64,000 bases of DNA from JAFGKK01 sp964521085 (GTDB lineage Bacteria; Chloroflexota; Anaerolineae; Anaerolineales; RBG-16-64-43), in the NCBI GenBank assembly GCA_964521085.1, contig CAZFPL010000014.1, positions 6,040 to 70,039 of the forward strand. Direction: 5' to 3'. Positions 44,631 to 52,920 of the stretch are shown here, piece after piece. The position numbers and the translations under genes are program-made. The stretch's first letter is position 1, and every line of letters starts with the position of its first letter. Under the pieces are notes generated by a model, which had not been told where the DNA came from, ran no database searches, and saw nothing but the letters and a program-made list of their open reading frames with translations.

Positions 44631-45326
44631 TCATACCCTTCCTGTGCCGATCCTTCCCCCCTCCACGCCTCCCTTGTTCCCAAGAATGGCATTTTCCTTC
44701 GCCGTAATATCCTTTGCAAATCCAGAGACGACGGCGAGCGGAAGAGCCAAAAGGACCGCGCAAAGACACACAAGCATAATTGACAGGACCGACTCCGGAT
44801 CGCTTATCCCAGGGACGTATCCGGTGATGGCCATTACGAGCACGCACAATAGGAGGGTCGAGCTGATTGCCAAAGCCCAAATCCACAAAGCGCGAAGCGC
44901 CTTCCGAACCCCCGACGGAAGTACCTTTTGCCACCACGTCAGCGGCCGATTTATCCGCGTTGCAACAAGGAAGAGTAGAGGGAAGAACAGGATTTGTGCG
45001 ACTCCTCCCCCCACCAAGAGAAGCACGATAAAGAGAATCAAGAGAATTGCCGGACCATTCTTTTTATGAACGAATCCAATAGACCAAATTAGTACGGCCA
45101 GGCCGACCGCCATGGCTGCCATTCCCGTGATCAGGAAATTGGGGATGAGCGTAAGGGCATACTCGTTTCCATGCGGCCACATCCTTTGGGCTTCTCCGAT
45201 GGCCGAGATGAACATGCCATCGGTGGATGTATTTCCTTGCAGGATTTCAAACAATCCATGACTCATACCCGAAATTCCAAACAGGGTGCCAAATATCGCT
45301 ACGAGAAGCCGCGTTGATGTATTCAT
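44631..45326 (-). CDS. Polytopic membrane protein
   Basis: 231 residues with about six hydrophobic segments; the N-terminus LVAIFGTLFGISGMSHGLFE and the Trp/Pro-containing loop RINRPLTWWQKVLP are its most distinctive parts. GGGAGA precedes the ATG. Its start overlaps the stop of the DinB gene upstream as ATGA, so both are translated together. No known transporter signature is seen. Confidence 0.7.
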   Translation of the reverse strand: MNTSTRLLVAIFGTLFGISGMSHGLFEILQGNTSTDGMFISAIGEAQRMWPHGNEYALTLIPNFLITGMAAMAVGLAVLIWSIGFVHKKNGPAILLILFIVLLLVGGGVAQILFFPLLFLVATRINRPLTWWQKVLPSGVRKALRALWIWALAISSTLLLCVLVMAITGYVPGISDPESVLSIMLVCLCAVLLALPLAVVSGFAKDITAKENAILGNKGGVEGGRIGTGRV

Positions 45327-45829
45327 TTCTTATCTCCCGACGTTCCTATCCAGTCGATTTCCACGCCATTAGTTCCAAGTCGCTCACTCAATTCCCCTAC
45401 GTGCTGCTGCAAATGTCGAATATTGTAAATCTGCAGCTCCAATTTATTAAACGGTTGCCATGAAAAGCCGGATGCCTTTTCCCAATCCAATCCGTCCACC
45501 CTTTTCTCAACCTCCGCATGACAGAATTCCAGGTATTCAAGAAGTTCACCTTTGTCGTATGGCTTGCCAATCTTTGGTTCCGCATGCGGCGGCCATGGCA
45601 AGCGTCCAAGAAATTGAGCCTGTTCTCGATGTTTGCTCCAGGGAATAAACTCTTCTTCGGTGGATTGAAGATATAAGTGCGTATAAAAAAGTGCGTGAAA
45701 TGCTATTCGCCAAAATTGATTTACTGAATTGGATGTTATCCATATAGATTCCGGACACTTTGCTATCACCCCTCCAAGCATATCCAGGGAAGCATGGTAT
45801 TGGTTTTTGATGATATTCTTTATCTCCAT
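45323..45829 (-). CDS. DinB-family putative metalloenzyme (2)
   Basis: 168 residues. The three expected metal-binding histidines are seen in FWRIAFHALFYTHLYL and NIRHLQQHVGELSERL, at spacing typical of DinB/YfiT. WPPHAEPKIGKPYDK is a loop often seen in this subgroup. It is coupled to the downstream membrane-protein gene by an ATGA overlap, which may mean a two-component detoxification or resistance unit. The ribosome site is modest. Confidence 0.82.
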   Translation of the reverse strand: MEIKNIIKNQYHASLDMLGGVIAKCPESIWITSNSVNQFWRIAFHALFYTHLYLQSTEEEFIPWSKHREQAQFLGRLPWPPHAEPKIGKPYDKGELLEYLEFCHAEVEKRVDGLDWEKASGFSWQPFNKLELQIYNIRHLQQHVGELSERLGTNGVEIDWIGTSGDKK

Positions 45830-45968
45830 CTTTAACTCCTTTTTGCCGCTTTACCTCCGGAAGCGGCTCCATGGGAGGCACGCCCTCCTCGTGAACCCAT
45901 CGGGCCCGTAGATCCCCCGTCCCTCACTGCGGAGAGGGCAGGTTCTTCGTAAGGAATTCCCCCGCCTT

Positions 45969-46472
45969 TTATAATCGATTTTTTATTATGCCTTCCATTA
46001 CCCCCGCATGCTCCAATAAATGGTCCGCCAGCATACGGATGATTTGCCCGACCGCTATTTTTTGAACCTCCTTGCCATGTTCATCGACGATAACCACATA
46101 CCGGCTATCCCAGCAATCCCTATAATAATTCGCTATCTCCGCCATCACGTTCCGATGGGTTTTCATCAGTCCCAGCGAAGCTGCAATATCACGCTTGTCG
46201 AAAGCCATCGCCCTCGCCCATGCATCGTTGCCCGGAAAACCTTCAAAGCGAATGGGGGCGCCAGGGATGGCAATCGCCTTTTTGAGGGTCATGGACCAGG
46301 CATCACCGTCATCCGCTACATGATGGACTATTTGACGCATCGTCCATTCGCCCGGACCGGCGGATAAATCCAAACCGGTTCCGGTCAAACCCTCCACCGC
46401 AGCCTCGAGCCGTTCCACGCCGGATAAAAAAAGCGCCAGGGTTTCTTCTTCGGACTGATTTGTTGACATCAT
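45969..46472 (-). CDS. DinB-family putative metalloenzyme (3)
   Basis: 167 residues. WTMRQIVHHVADDGDAWS carries the first histidine pair and MLADHLLEHAGVMEGI the last, as in YfiT-like DinB proteins. GGAGG precedes the first of two ATGs at 46472. It is the third DinB protein within 5 kb; the three are not close copies of each other. Confidence 0.8.
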   Translation of the reverse strand: MMSTNQSEEETLALFLSGVERLEAAVEGLTGTGLDLSAGPGEWTMRQIVHHVADDGDAWSMTLKKAIAIPGAPIRFEGFPGNDAWARAMAFDKRDIAASLGLMKTHRNVMAEIANYYRDCWDSRYVVIVDEHGKEVQKIAVGQIIRMLADHLLEHAGVMEGIIKNRL

Positions 46473-46695
46473 ATATTCCCCTCCCGTGTCGGCATAGAGA
46501 ATACACAGGCCCTACTCCCTCAGCGCCCTAAGGGGCGGCGATCCGGGTGCTTGGTCGGGCTTTTATCAGAAAATTTTTTCCTCGGAATGGAAAAACGCCT
46601 TCATGCCGTCTTTCGCTGCAAATCCCGACTTTCCAGATCACGCAAGTTTAAACACTCTTCCCATTAATCAAAATGGGCAATATTAAGAATCATCT

Positions 46696-47028
46696 CTAGC
46701 AATTATGGATAAAGTATCTTTGCACTTTCGCCTTAAGAAGATTGATTAATTTCGGATCCATATACTCATACTCATCAGGGATGTCCAAGCAAATAATCCG
46801 CTTTCCCTTCAGGAAGGGTCGGAATTTTTTGCTCAGTTTATTTCGATGGGTACTCTCCATGACAAAGATCAAGTCCGACCATTCAATCAATTCAGGAGTC
46901 AATACATTTTCAGCATCCTTGTCCAATCCAGCCGATTGAACTTCCATCCCCTCGCACGATGAAAAAACCCTTTCGGCGGTAGGGCTGCGAAGACGATTCT
47001 GGCTGCAGACAAATAATACGTGTTTCAT
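46696..47028 (-). CDS. Low-molecular-weight protein tyrosine phosphatase-like protein
   Basis: 110 residues. The P-loop is CSQNRLRSPTAE, with Cys8 and Arg14 in the C-x5-R spacing of LMW-PTPases, though the usual CxGNxCRS wording is changed. DIPDEYEYMDP near the C-terminus replaces the general-acid DP motif. The protein is about 40 residues shorter than classical members. It belongs to a short subgroup often annotated as tyrosine phosphatase family, whose activity is uncertain. The ribosome site is weak. Confidence 0.8.
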   Translation of the reverse strand: MKHVLFVCSQNRLRSPTAERVFSSCEGMEVQSAGLDKDAENVLTPELIEWSDLIFVMESTHRNKLSKKFRPFLKGKRIICLDIPDEYEYMDPKLINLLKAKVQRYFIHNC

Positions 47029-47079
47029 TCCATTTTTCCGCGCACATGACCAAAGCCGATACTCCTGGAAGGATTGTTT

Positions 47080-47532
47080 CTATTTTTTTCCAGTTTCACA
47101 AATTCGCTTCAGATCAAGAAATTCTGATTCCAATTCCTCGAGCAAGCCCGTTTCCATCTTCTGCTTCATGAATAGGCTGATAATACTCATGGGAAATTTC
47201 CAATGAATTATTGCCTCTACAGAAAATTTGGTGTTCCTATTCACATCTTCGACAGAGTACCTTACATCAAACTCATGGATCTTACTTTCCAGATGAAACC
47301 CGATTATTTCGTTTTCGATATATTCAGAAATAATTCCTTTCATTTTAAGACTATTGCCATTTTCTTCGACTACCTCTTCGAAGGTCGTCCCAATTTTTCC
47401 CGGCTTTTCGAGAATAATCATTCCCCCCTTTACATTCTTCTGCCATTGCATGGCCTTTTCCGGATCTGCAATCCATGGAAATACGATCTCGGGTGGTTTT
47501 AATATCTCATTCTCATATTTAATTCTCATCAT
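47080..47532 (-). CDS. SRPBCC-family protein
   Basis: 150 residues with the polyketide-cyclase/START-like helix-grip pattern: KPPEIVFPWIADPEKAMQWQ, then TFEEVVEENG and KFSVEAIIHWKFP, and a long C-terminal helix (GLLEELESEFLDLKRICE). GGGAGA precedes the double ATG. It probably binds a hydrophobic ligand; no catalytic residue can be named. A GCCCAAC-starting hairpin lies just upstream of its start. Confidence 0.78.
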   Translation of the reverse strand: MMRIKYENEILKPPEIVFPWIADPEKAMQWQKNVKGGMIILEKPGKIGTTFEEVVEENGNSLKMKGIISEYIENEIIGFHLESKIHEFDVRYSVEDVNRNTKFSVEAIIHWKFPMSIISLFMKQKMETGLLEELESEFLDLKRICETGKK

Positions 47533-47545
47533 TCATCTCCCTATC

Positions 47546-47580
47546 GCCCAACGGGCGGCGCTTCCGCCGCTTGCAACCAG
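47546..47580. repeat. Hairpin beginning with GCCCAAC (possible boundary site)
   Basis: GCCCAAC is followed by GGGCGGCG-CTT-CCGCCGC, a tight GC-rich hairpin, 14 nt upstream of the SRPBCC start. No matching GTT-type right end is seen, so this is at best a partial site. The gap 47533-47689 holds no gene. Confidence 0.35.
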
Positions 47581-47689
47581 CACGAGACCTTCGTCCAGCA
47601 TAGATGCCACCGCCTGCAATAACTCTTATCGGAATAGCCGGCGTCGATGGAACTGATTTGTTCGTCGATTCCCCCCGGATCGCCGCCTA

Positions 47690-49327
47690 TTATGCGTAAC
47701 TGCGGTATACCGGCTCGTACATGTGCGATCGGATATGCGACAGGGGTTCCGCGGGCTGCGGACGGGCAGCCAGCCCCTGCTGACAGGCGACTCCCGCCAC
47801 CGCAACGGCAATCGCCACCGATACGTCCCGGATCCGGTCCAGCGGCGGATACAAGCTTCCGCGCGCCAAGTCATCGTCCGAGACCATTTTCGACAGCGTT
47901 TTGGCGGCAGCCAGAAACATCGAATCGGTAACCCGGGTGATGCCGTACGCAACGATGGCGAGCCCGACGCCCGGGAAAATGTAGGCGTTGTTGCCTTGGC
48001 CGGGAACCAGCGTCGCACCGTTAACCATCTGCGGCGCGGACGGACTCCCGGACGCAAAGAGAGCCTGCCCATTGGTCCACGTGTAAGCTTCCTCCGCGCT
48101 GCATTCCTGTTTCGCCGTGGGATTGGACAAGGCAAAAATAATGGGGCGGGCGTTAAGGCGGGCCATCGCCTCCAGCACCGGCCGGGTGAACATCCCGCGC
48201 TGCCCGGCGACACCGATGATCGCGGTCGGGCGCAATGCTTCGACGGCCGAGAGCATATCGGGGAGCGCCGCATAATCTTGGGCATAAAGCCGTTTATGCT
48301 CCGTAAGATCGGTGCGAGTGCTCACCACCAATCCTTTTGAATCCAAAAACCAGCAACGCCGGCGTGCGGCCTCCATGGAGAGGCCGCCTTCCACCATCGC
48401 GGCCGCGATCATGTTACCGATGCCTATGGCGGCTTCGCCCGCGCCAAGGAATAGCATCGTTTGATCGGTCATTTTTTGACCCGTGACACCCAGTGCGGCG
48501 TAGATACCCGCCAACGCGACCGCCCCCGTGCCCTGAATGTCGTCATTGAACAAGCACAGGCGGTCGCGGTAGGTGCGCAGCAGGCGGAATGCATTTGCAT
48601 TTCCGAAATCCTCCATCTGCACCAACACCTTGGGGAAACGCGCTACCGCCTCGGTGATGAATTCCTCGAGGAGCTCGTCATACGCGGTTCCGCGTATCCG
48701 GCGCTGCGGCAGGCCGATATACAAGGGATCGCGAAGCAGGGCTTCGTTTTCGGTGCCCACGTCAAGCGTAACCGGGAGGCATAGGGACGGGTGAATGCCT
48801 GCGCAGGCTGTGTACAGTGCCAGTTTGCCGACCGGAATGCCCATCCCATTCGCCCCGAGATCGCCAAGACCCAGAATGCGCTCGCCGTCCGTGACCACAA
48901 TGACCCGCACATCATCGAAGGGCCAGTTTTTAAGAAGCCGCGGGATGCGTCCGCGGTCGTTGGCCGTGATGAAGAGTCCCCGCGACCGGCGGAAAATATG
49001 CCCGTACTCCTGGCAGGCTTGTCCCACTGTCGGCGTGTAGATGATCGGCATCAACTCCGTGAGATGATCCAGGAGGACGCGATAGAACAGCGTCTCGTTG
49101 CGGTCGAGCAGCCCCATCATGAAAATATACTTTTCGAGATCGTTCGGTTTGCGGCGCAGATTTTCCAGGACCCGCTGCGTTTGCTGATCCAAGGTACACA
49201 CACGGGGCGGGAGCAGGCCGCGCAAGCCAAGCGCGTCGCGTTCCGCTTCTGAAAAGGCGGTCCCTTTGTTTCTGGCAGGATCGTGTTGCCAGGCCATTCC
49301 TTCCGGAAATGCGGATGACCGAGTCAT
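47690..49327 (-). CDS. NAD-dependent malic enzyme
   Basis: 545 residues. Malic enzyme decarboxylates malate to pyruvate. The tyrosine motif IIYTPTVGQACQEYG, the malate/metal motif VTDGERILGLGDLGANGMGI with MEDFGN and NDDIQGTG, and the nucleotide loop FLGAGEAAIGIGN are all intact. The length fits the large NAD-type (MaeA/SfcA) class. The ATG at 49327 lies ten bases after AAGGAAGG. Codon use is GC-rich, unlike the AT-rich genes around it, so it looks like a host gene with accessory units inserted on both sides. Confidence 0.93.
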   Translation of the reverse strand: MTRSSAFPEGMAWQHDPARNKGTAFSEAERDALGLRGLLPPRVCTLDQQTQRVLENLRRKPNDLEKYIFMMGLLDRNETLFYRVLLDHLTELMPIIYTPTVGQACQEYGHIFRRSRGLFITANDRGRIPRLLKNWPFDDVRVIVVTDGERILGLGDLGANGMGIPVGKLALYTACAGIHPSLCLPVTLDVGTENEALLRDPLYIGLPQRRIRGTAYDELLEEFITEAVARFPKVLVQMEDFGNANAFRLLRTYRDRLCLFNDDIQGTGAVALAGIYAALGVTGQKMTDQTMLFLGAGEAAIGIGNMIAAAMVEGGLSMEAARRRCWFLDSKGLVVSTRTDLTEHKRLYAQDYAALPDMLSAVEALRPTAIIGVAGQRGMFTRPVLEAMARLNARPIIFALSNPTAKQECSAEEAYTWTNGQALFASGSPSAPQMVNGATLVPGQGNNAYIFPGVGLAIVAYGITRVTDSMFLAAAKTLSKMVSDDDLARGSLYPPLDRIRDVSVAIAVAVAGVACQQGLAARPQPAEPLSHIRSHMYEPVYRSYA

Positions 49328-49686
49328 ATCAGTTTGACCTTCCTTGGAAAAAGAGATGAACAAAGGGATTGGCAGGTGCAGGAAGCATGGTATCGGTGAA
49401 GGCAAGCCCAATCAACATCCCGGCGGTTTCGACTGAACAGAAGTAGAGGTTTCTCGTCCGACGGACGGAAACAGAGAGATCGGATGGGCGGGGACTCCGC
49501 CGAACGGCTTGCGTTTCTGTCCTTCGGCCGGCTGCCCAAGGCATCACTCATTTTACTCGAAACCTCAACGAGGCATAGCGCATTCGCGCAATGAGTCGAA
49601 GGCCAAGCCGCCGCTAGTGGCGGGCGGGACACCTTCCCCCATGAAAGAGAACAGCATATACTTCCAATAAGAATACAGCGGGGGGG
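49328..49686. other. Intergenic stretch between malic enzyme and asparaginase genes
   Basis: No gene supported. It contains an imperfect palindrome (49499-49541) followed by CATTTTACTCGAAA (49549-49562), and a second short GC-rich hairpin (GCCGCCGCTAGTGGCGG at about 49608). Confidence 0.5.
49499..49562. repeat. Boundary palindrome plus CATTTTACTCGAAA motif
   Basis: GCCGAACGGCTTGCG and GGCCGGCTGCCC form an imperfect palindrome, then CATTTTACTCGAAA. On the minus strand it shares GTAAAATGAGTGA, CAGCCGGC and ACGCA-GC-GTT segments with the site at 59159-59221, so the two are homologous repeats. Confidence 0.55.
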
Positions 49687-50613
49687 TTATTTTGCGCCGA
49701 ATATCTCGGCCTCCCTGATTTCAGGGGATGGCATTGAGTCATTCCAGATTAAATACTTAAATGTTCTGGATGAGTTTACCGCCAGGACAAAATAATCATC
49801 CTTGGAATTTATCGCATGGATTGCCACTTCATCTATTATGCCCGTTTTCAGATCGGCAAGATCTCTCGCGGCTTCATATACGGCATCTTTCAATGCATAT
49901 CCCATCTTTAAAAACTGGACTGCGATCCTTGCGGTTCCTGCCCGGATTGTCATTTCTCCCGCGCCCGTGCAAGCACATGCGCCATAACGGCTATCCGCAT
50001 AGCTTCCCGCGCCGATGATCGGGCTGTCGCCGAGCCTTCCCGGGTATTTCCATGCCCAACCCGATGTGCTTGTCGCGGACGATATTCTTCCCGTATGGTC
50101 TACACATAAATAAACCGTCGTATCAAATATTTTTTCCGGATCCTTGGCGATTGTCTTTATCTCCAGAAGATTGATATTGGGAAACCGTCTTTTCTGTTCT
50201 TCCGTGAGAATGCCGTCCAGATGATTTTTCCATGCTTGTATGGAATTATCCGTTTCATTCTTGTTTTCCATCGCTCCAATTTCCTTCGCAAACCTCTCCG
50301 CGCCTTCTCCGACCAGTATTTCATGATCCAATCGGAGCATCACTTCATAGGCAACCTCCACGGGGTGTTTATACCCTCTTATTGCTCCTACGGCCCCCGT
50401 CCTTCTTGTATTCCCGTCCATGACAGCCGAGTCAAGCTGAAGTTCACCAAGAATATTGGGCCAGGAGGACTGTCCTACGGAATGAATATTTAAATCCTCT
50501 TCCACGATCTTAATTCCCTCCACAATCGCCCGCAATCCATTTGTCTTTGCTTTCAACAATTCCACCGCCGCAGGTACACCGGATCTTCCTTCATAATTCG
50601 CAAGTAACAGCAT
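49687..50613 (-). CDS. Asparaginase/aspartylglucosaminidase-type Ntn hydrolase
   Basis: 308 residues. The self-cleavage motif is FDTTVYLCVDHTGRISSATS, with the Thr after Asp as the new N-terminal nucleophile. WAWKYPGRLGDSPIIGAGSY is the substrate-binding loop. Both place it with N4-(beta-N-acetylglucosaminyl)-asparaginase and isoaspartyl peptidases. It lacks a clear signal peptide, so it is probably cytoplasmic. The N-terminal GRSGVPAAVELLK and VGQSSWPNILGE fit the glycosylasparaginase branch. The ribosome site is moderate. Codon use is AT-rich. Confidence 0.87.
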   Translation of the reverse strand: MLLLANYEGRSGVPAAVELLKAKTNGLRAIVEGIKIVEEDLNIHSVGQSSWPNILGELQLDSAVMDGNTRRTGAVGAIRGYKHPVEVAYEVMLRLDHEILVGEGAERFAKEIGAMENKNETDNSIQAWKNHLDGILTEEQKRRFPNINLLEIKTIAKDPEKIFDTTVYLCVDHTGRISSATSTSGWAWKYPGRLGDSPIIGAGSYADSRYGACACTGAGEMTIRAGTARIAVQFLKMGYALKDAVYEAARDLADLKTGIIDEVAIHAINSKDDYFVLAVNSSRTFKYLIWNDSMPSPEIREAEIFGAK

Positions 50614-50836
50614 TGGCTTTTCCTTTACGATCGGAATTTCTTTTTCGTTTTTTCAGGTTCTGCCATTGGCATTCGGTGCCCTTCGGACGGTGCTTCATCC
50701 CTTTGCCGGCCTATTTTCAACCAGCATTCTACCCGAAAAAGGAAGGACCGGATTTTGCATGAGGGGATTCCTTTCGGCCTCCGTTTGGGAATAACAGGCC
50801 GGAGTTATCATAACGGTCCTTTCGCATTCGTTTGTT

Positions 50837-51124
50837 TTAAAAAAAATTCAATCTCGTAAATCGTTTCCTCAAACGATATTTGATATCTTCAATGTTCTGC
50901 AATATTGCAATCTGAATATGATTTTTATATGAATCCAATTCGAACCTGGCACGCGGCCGTAAAACCCCTTTCGTTCGGGACGAATACCTGTGGCGCTTTC
51001 CTGTCATCTTTCTTTGATCCAAATCGGTCGGGCGACCTTTTATAATAATATCTTCCAAGCTCCATTCTTTAAATTCACTTAATGCCCAACAAACGGCGGT
51101 TCTCCATTTGAACTCTGCATGCAC
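50837..51124 (-). CDS. Doubtful small protein
   Basis: 95 codons from a GTG at 51124. The part after residue 13 (SEFKEWSLEDIIIKGRPTDL, then many Arg/Lys) has protein-like composition and a basic C-terminus (KYRLRKRFTRLNFF). The start, however, lies inside the boundary palindrome at 51084-51132, and no ribosome site is visible. It may be a cassette gene that has lost its own start. No family is recognised. Confidence 0.25.
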   Translation of the reverse strand: MHAEFKWRTAVCWALSEFKEWSLEDIIIKGRPTDLDQRKMTGKRHRYSSRTKGVLRPRARFELDSYKNHIQIAILQNIEDIKYRLRKRFTRLNFF

Positions 51125-51145
51125 CGTTCAACATTTTATCGAAAG
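51084..51145. repeat. Boundary palindrome plus CATTTTATCGAAAG motif
   Basis: Left end GCCCAAC (51084-51090), right end GTTCAAC (51126-51132), with AACGGCGG and CACCGTT as inner arms. The right end runs straight into CATTTTATCGAAAG. GCCCAAC fits the RYYYAAC consensus of integron attC sites. Confidence 0.5.
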
Positions 51146-51232
51146 GGAATATACGCAATTTAATTCGTTTTGCGCTCCTATGGTCAATCTTTTGGAACTT
51201 CCTTCAGGATCAAATTTGTCCATTATCGCCTA

Positions 51233-51241
51233 TGATATAAT
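51233..51241 (+). promoter_or_regulatory. Extended -10 promoter of CarD paralog 1
   Basis: TGATATAAT fits TGnTATAAT. No good -35 is present at 17 nt, as expected for an extended -10. The start of transcription would fall about 20 nt before the leader hairpin. The second CarD gene has the same kind of box. Confidence 0.55.
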
Positions 51242-51267
51242 CAATAATATCAATTGAGGATTAGAAG

Positions 51268-51306
51268 CAAGCAAACCAGTCCTTCATTTGGGCTGGTTTG
51301 CTTTTT
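51268..51306 (+). terminator. Intrinsic-terminator hairpin in the leader of CarD paralog 1
   Basis: AGCAAACCAGTCC and GGGCTGGTTTGCT form a 13-bp stem (one G-U pair), followed by TTTTC. It lies between the promoter and the ribosome site, 22 nt before the start codon, so transcripts must read through it. The stem top ACCAGTCC...GGCTGGT recurs in the leader of paralog 2. Confidence 0.75.
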
Positions 51307-51323
51307 CACCTAAAGGAGAGAAA

Positions 51324-51821
51324 ATGACTTATAAAATTGGAGATAAAGTCATCCACTACTCCTTCGGATTTGCCGAAATTATCGGAATTGAAGAAAAGGT
51401 AATTTCCGGGGTGGTTGAAAAATACTACGTGATTAAGACAAATGATATGCTTATTTGGATTCCGTATTCGATTCAAGATACAGGAAAAATTCGATTGCCT
51501 TCCTCCAAAAGCGATTTCCATAAGTTGTTTTCCATTTTGCGTTCCAAGTATTCACCATTGCCCGCCGAGAGAATGATCCGCAAGTCGCAAATACAATCCA
51601 GGTTTACCAAAGGCACAACGGAGTCTATTTGCACGCTGATCCGCGATCTTTCCTTTTATAAAAACCAGAATAAATTAAACGAGCATGACAACACCATTTA
51701 TGAACGCGCCATTCATAACCTCATTGATGAATGGGGATTTACGTTTAACATTCCTCAATCTCAAGCGCGAAGCGAATTAAATAAATTGCTCGTAGAGAGT
51801 TATTCGATCTCTACTTCATAA
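51324..51821 (+). CDS. CarD-family transcriptional regulator, paralog 1
   Basis: 165 residues. The N-terminal Tudor-like RNA-polymerase-interacting domain is recognisable (YKIGDKVIHYSFGFAEIIGI, then YYVIKTNDMLIWIPYS). The C-terminal helical DNA-binding domain has the usual IRDLSFYKNQNKLNEHD and AIHNLIDEW pattern. CarD proteins bind the polymerase beta subunit and stabilise open promoter complexes. AAAGGAGA precedes the ATG. It is on the plus strand amid minus-strand genes, with its own promoter and leader hairpin and a palindrome directly after its stop. About half of its residues match paralog 2. Confidence 0.85.
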   Translation: MTYKIGDKVIHYSFGFAEIIGIEEKVISGVVEKYYVIKTNDMLIWIPYSIQDTGKIRLPSSKSDFHKLFSILRSKYSPLPAERMIRKSQIQSRFTKGTTESICTLIRDLSFYKNQNKLNEHDNTIYERAIHNLIDEWGFTFNIPQSQARSELNKLLVESYSISTS

Positions 51822-51829
51822 TGCAGTCC

Positions 51830-51908
51830 GCCCAACCGACGGCCGCTCCGCCCGCCCCGGCTCCGGTCTTAAATCCGAGAGCTCGCCCGCGCGACCCGCT
51901 GGTTTGGC
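51830..51908. repeat. Best attC-like palindrome
   Basis: Left end GCCCAAC (51830-51836), right end GTTTGGC (51902-51908). The outer arms GCCCAACCGACGGCCGC and GCGACCCGCTGGTTTGGC pair well with a few mismatches, and the centre is an inner GC-rich hairpin. It starts 8 nt after the CarD stop codon, exactly where an integron attC site would lie relative to its cassette gene. Confidence 0.55.
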
Positions 51909-51918
51909 AGAGGATGCA

Positions 51919-52878
51919 TCAATAAATTTTTATATACTCGAGATATTTATTTACGATCGTAAAACCTATCGATTCATAGAGTCGGAGTGCCGCCGAATTC
52001 GAAACGCCGGTGGAAACACCGACGCGGTTCATCCCGCGCGTTTTCATGCGGCGCAAACATTCGAGCAGCGCCGCGCGCGTTAATCCTTGCCGGCGGTATG
52101 CTGGGCGCGCCCCCACAGGTCCAAAATCGCCTATTCGATTGACCGGGTCAATCCAACCATTCACGTACGCAGCGATTGTACCGTCCGGCGCAACCGCAAC
52201 CACATCGAGATCCCGATAATAACCGGGAAGTCCCATGAAGTAGGCATAATCGTCGTCACTGACATTTCCAACCGTCCACGGAGTCCACACCTCGCGCTGG
52301 GCTCCGGCCCGGTTTGTTATCTCATCCGATTCGGCAACTCCACGCACCTGGCAGCCGGAAGGCAATTCGGATTCGGGAATATTGTTATCCAGGGAACGCA
52401 GCATATTAAACTCTGAAAATTCGCCCCCGGACCGGAATCCGTTTTTTTCCAGGAAGGCAATTCGTTTCGCATTGTCCTGCCGGGAACCGGATACGCATTT
52501 TCCCTTCCCATTTGTGTCATTCCGTCCGTTCATTTTTTGGATACGCTCTTCCGCCCACTGTATCGCCTCGTCTTCGATCCCGTACCACTCATACTCCGGC
52601 AAAACCTGGAAATCAAAAGACGGATCTTCGCCTACCACTGCATATCCCACCAATTTTTGCCCAGCATGCCAAAGACGTATGTATTCTTGGGCATTTAAAT
52701 GGCAAGCCACCATAAGGAATCCAAACATCAATTCTCCGACATGTGCATAATGCCAATCATCGGTTTGAGAACGTGCCTGCATGAGCATGGCTTGCATGCT
52801 TTGTAAATCAAGTTCGTTTTCGTAAAGCCGAGATGTCCAAGAAGGTCTTTTTGCGGTGTGATGAATGGTTGAGTTCAT
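51919..52878 (-). CDS. Double-domain GNAT acetyltransferase
   Basis: 319 residues made of two GNAT folds. The C-terminal one has a complete acetyl-CoA motif (FGPVGARPAYRRQGLTRAAL, then GVSNSAALRLYESIGF). The N-terminal one is degenerate. This layout is seen in mycothiol-synthase-like and aminoglycoside-type GNATs, but neither role can be assigned. It lies just beyond the palindrome following CarD paralog 1. The ribosome site is weak. Confidence 0.85.
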   Translation of the reverse strand: MNSTIHHTAKRPSWTSRLYENELDLQSMQAMLMQARSQTDDWHYAHVGELMFGFLMVACHLNAQEYIRLWHAGQKLVGYAVVGEDPSFDFQVLPEYEWYGIEDEAIQWAEERIQKMNGRNDTNGKGKCVSGSRQDNAKRIAFLEKNGFRSGGEFSEFNMLRSLDNNIPESELPSGCQVRGVAESDEITNRAGAQREVWTPWTVGNVSDDDYAYFMGLPGYYRDLDVVAVAPDGTIAAYVNGWIDPVNRIGDFGPVGARPAYRRQGLTRAALLECLRRMKTRGMNRVGVSTGVSNSAALRLYESIGFTIVNKYLEYIKIY

Positions 52879-52920
52879 AAAATATCCCGGCTTCTTTGTT
52901 TCCTTTCCATGGAAATGATC

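Larger units (their letters stand above)
50614..51323. other. Intergenic stretch upstream of the first CarD gene
   Basis: About 700 nt. It holds a variant motif (CTACCCGAAAAAGG near 50735), a doubtful minus-strand frame (50837-51124), a palindrome with motif (51084-51145), and the promoter and leader hairpin of the CarD gene. Confidence 0.5.

Noticed and set aside
49600..49660. 25-codon minus-strand frame (MGEGVPPATSGG...)
   Set aside because: Too short, no clear ribosome site, and encoded by a GC-rich hairpin region.
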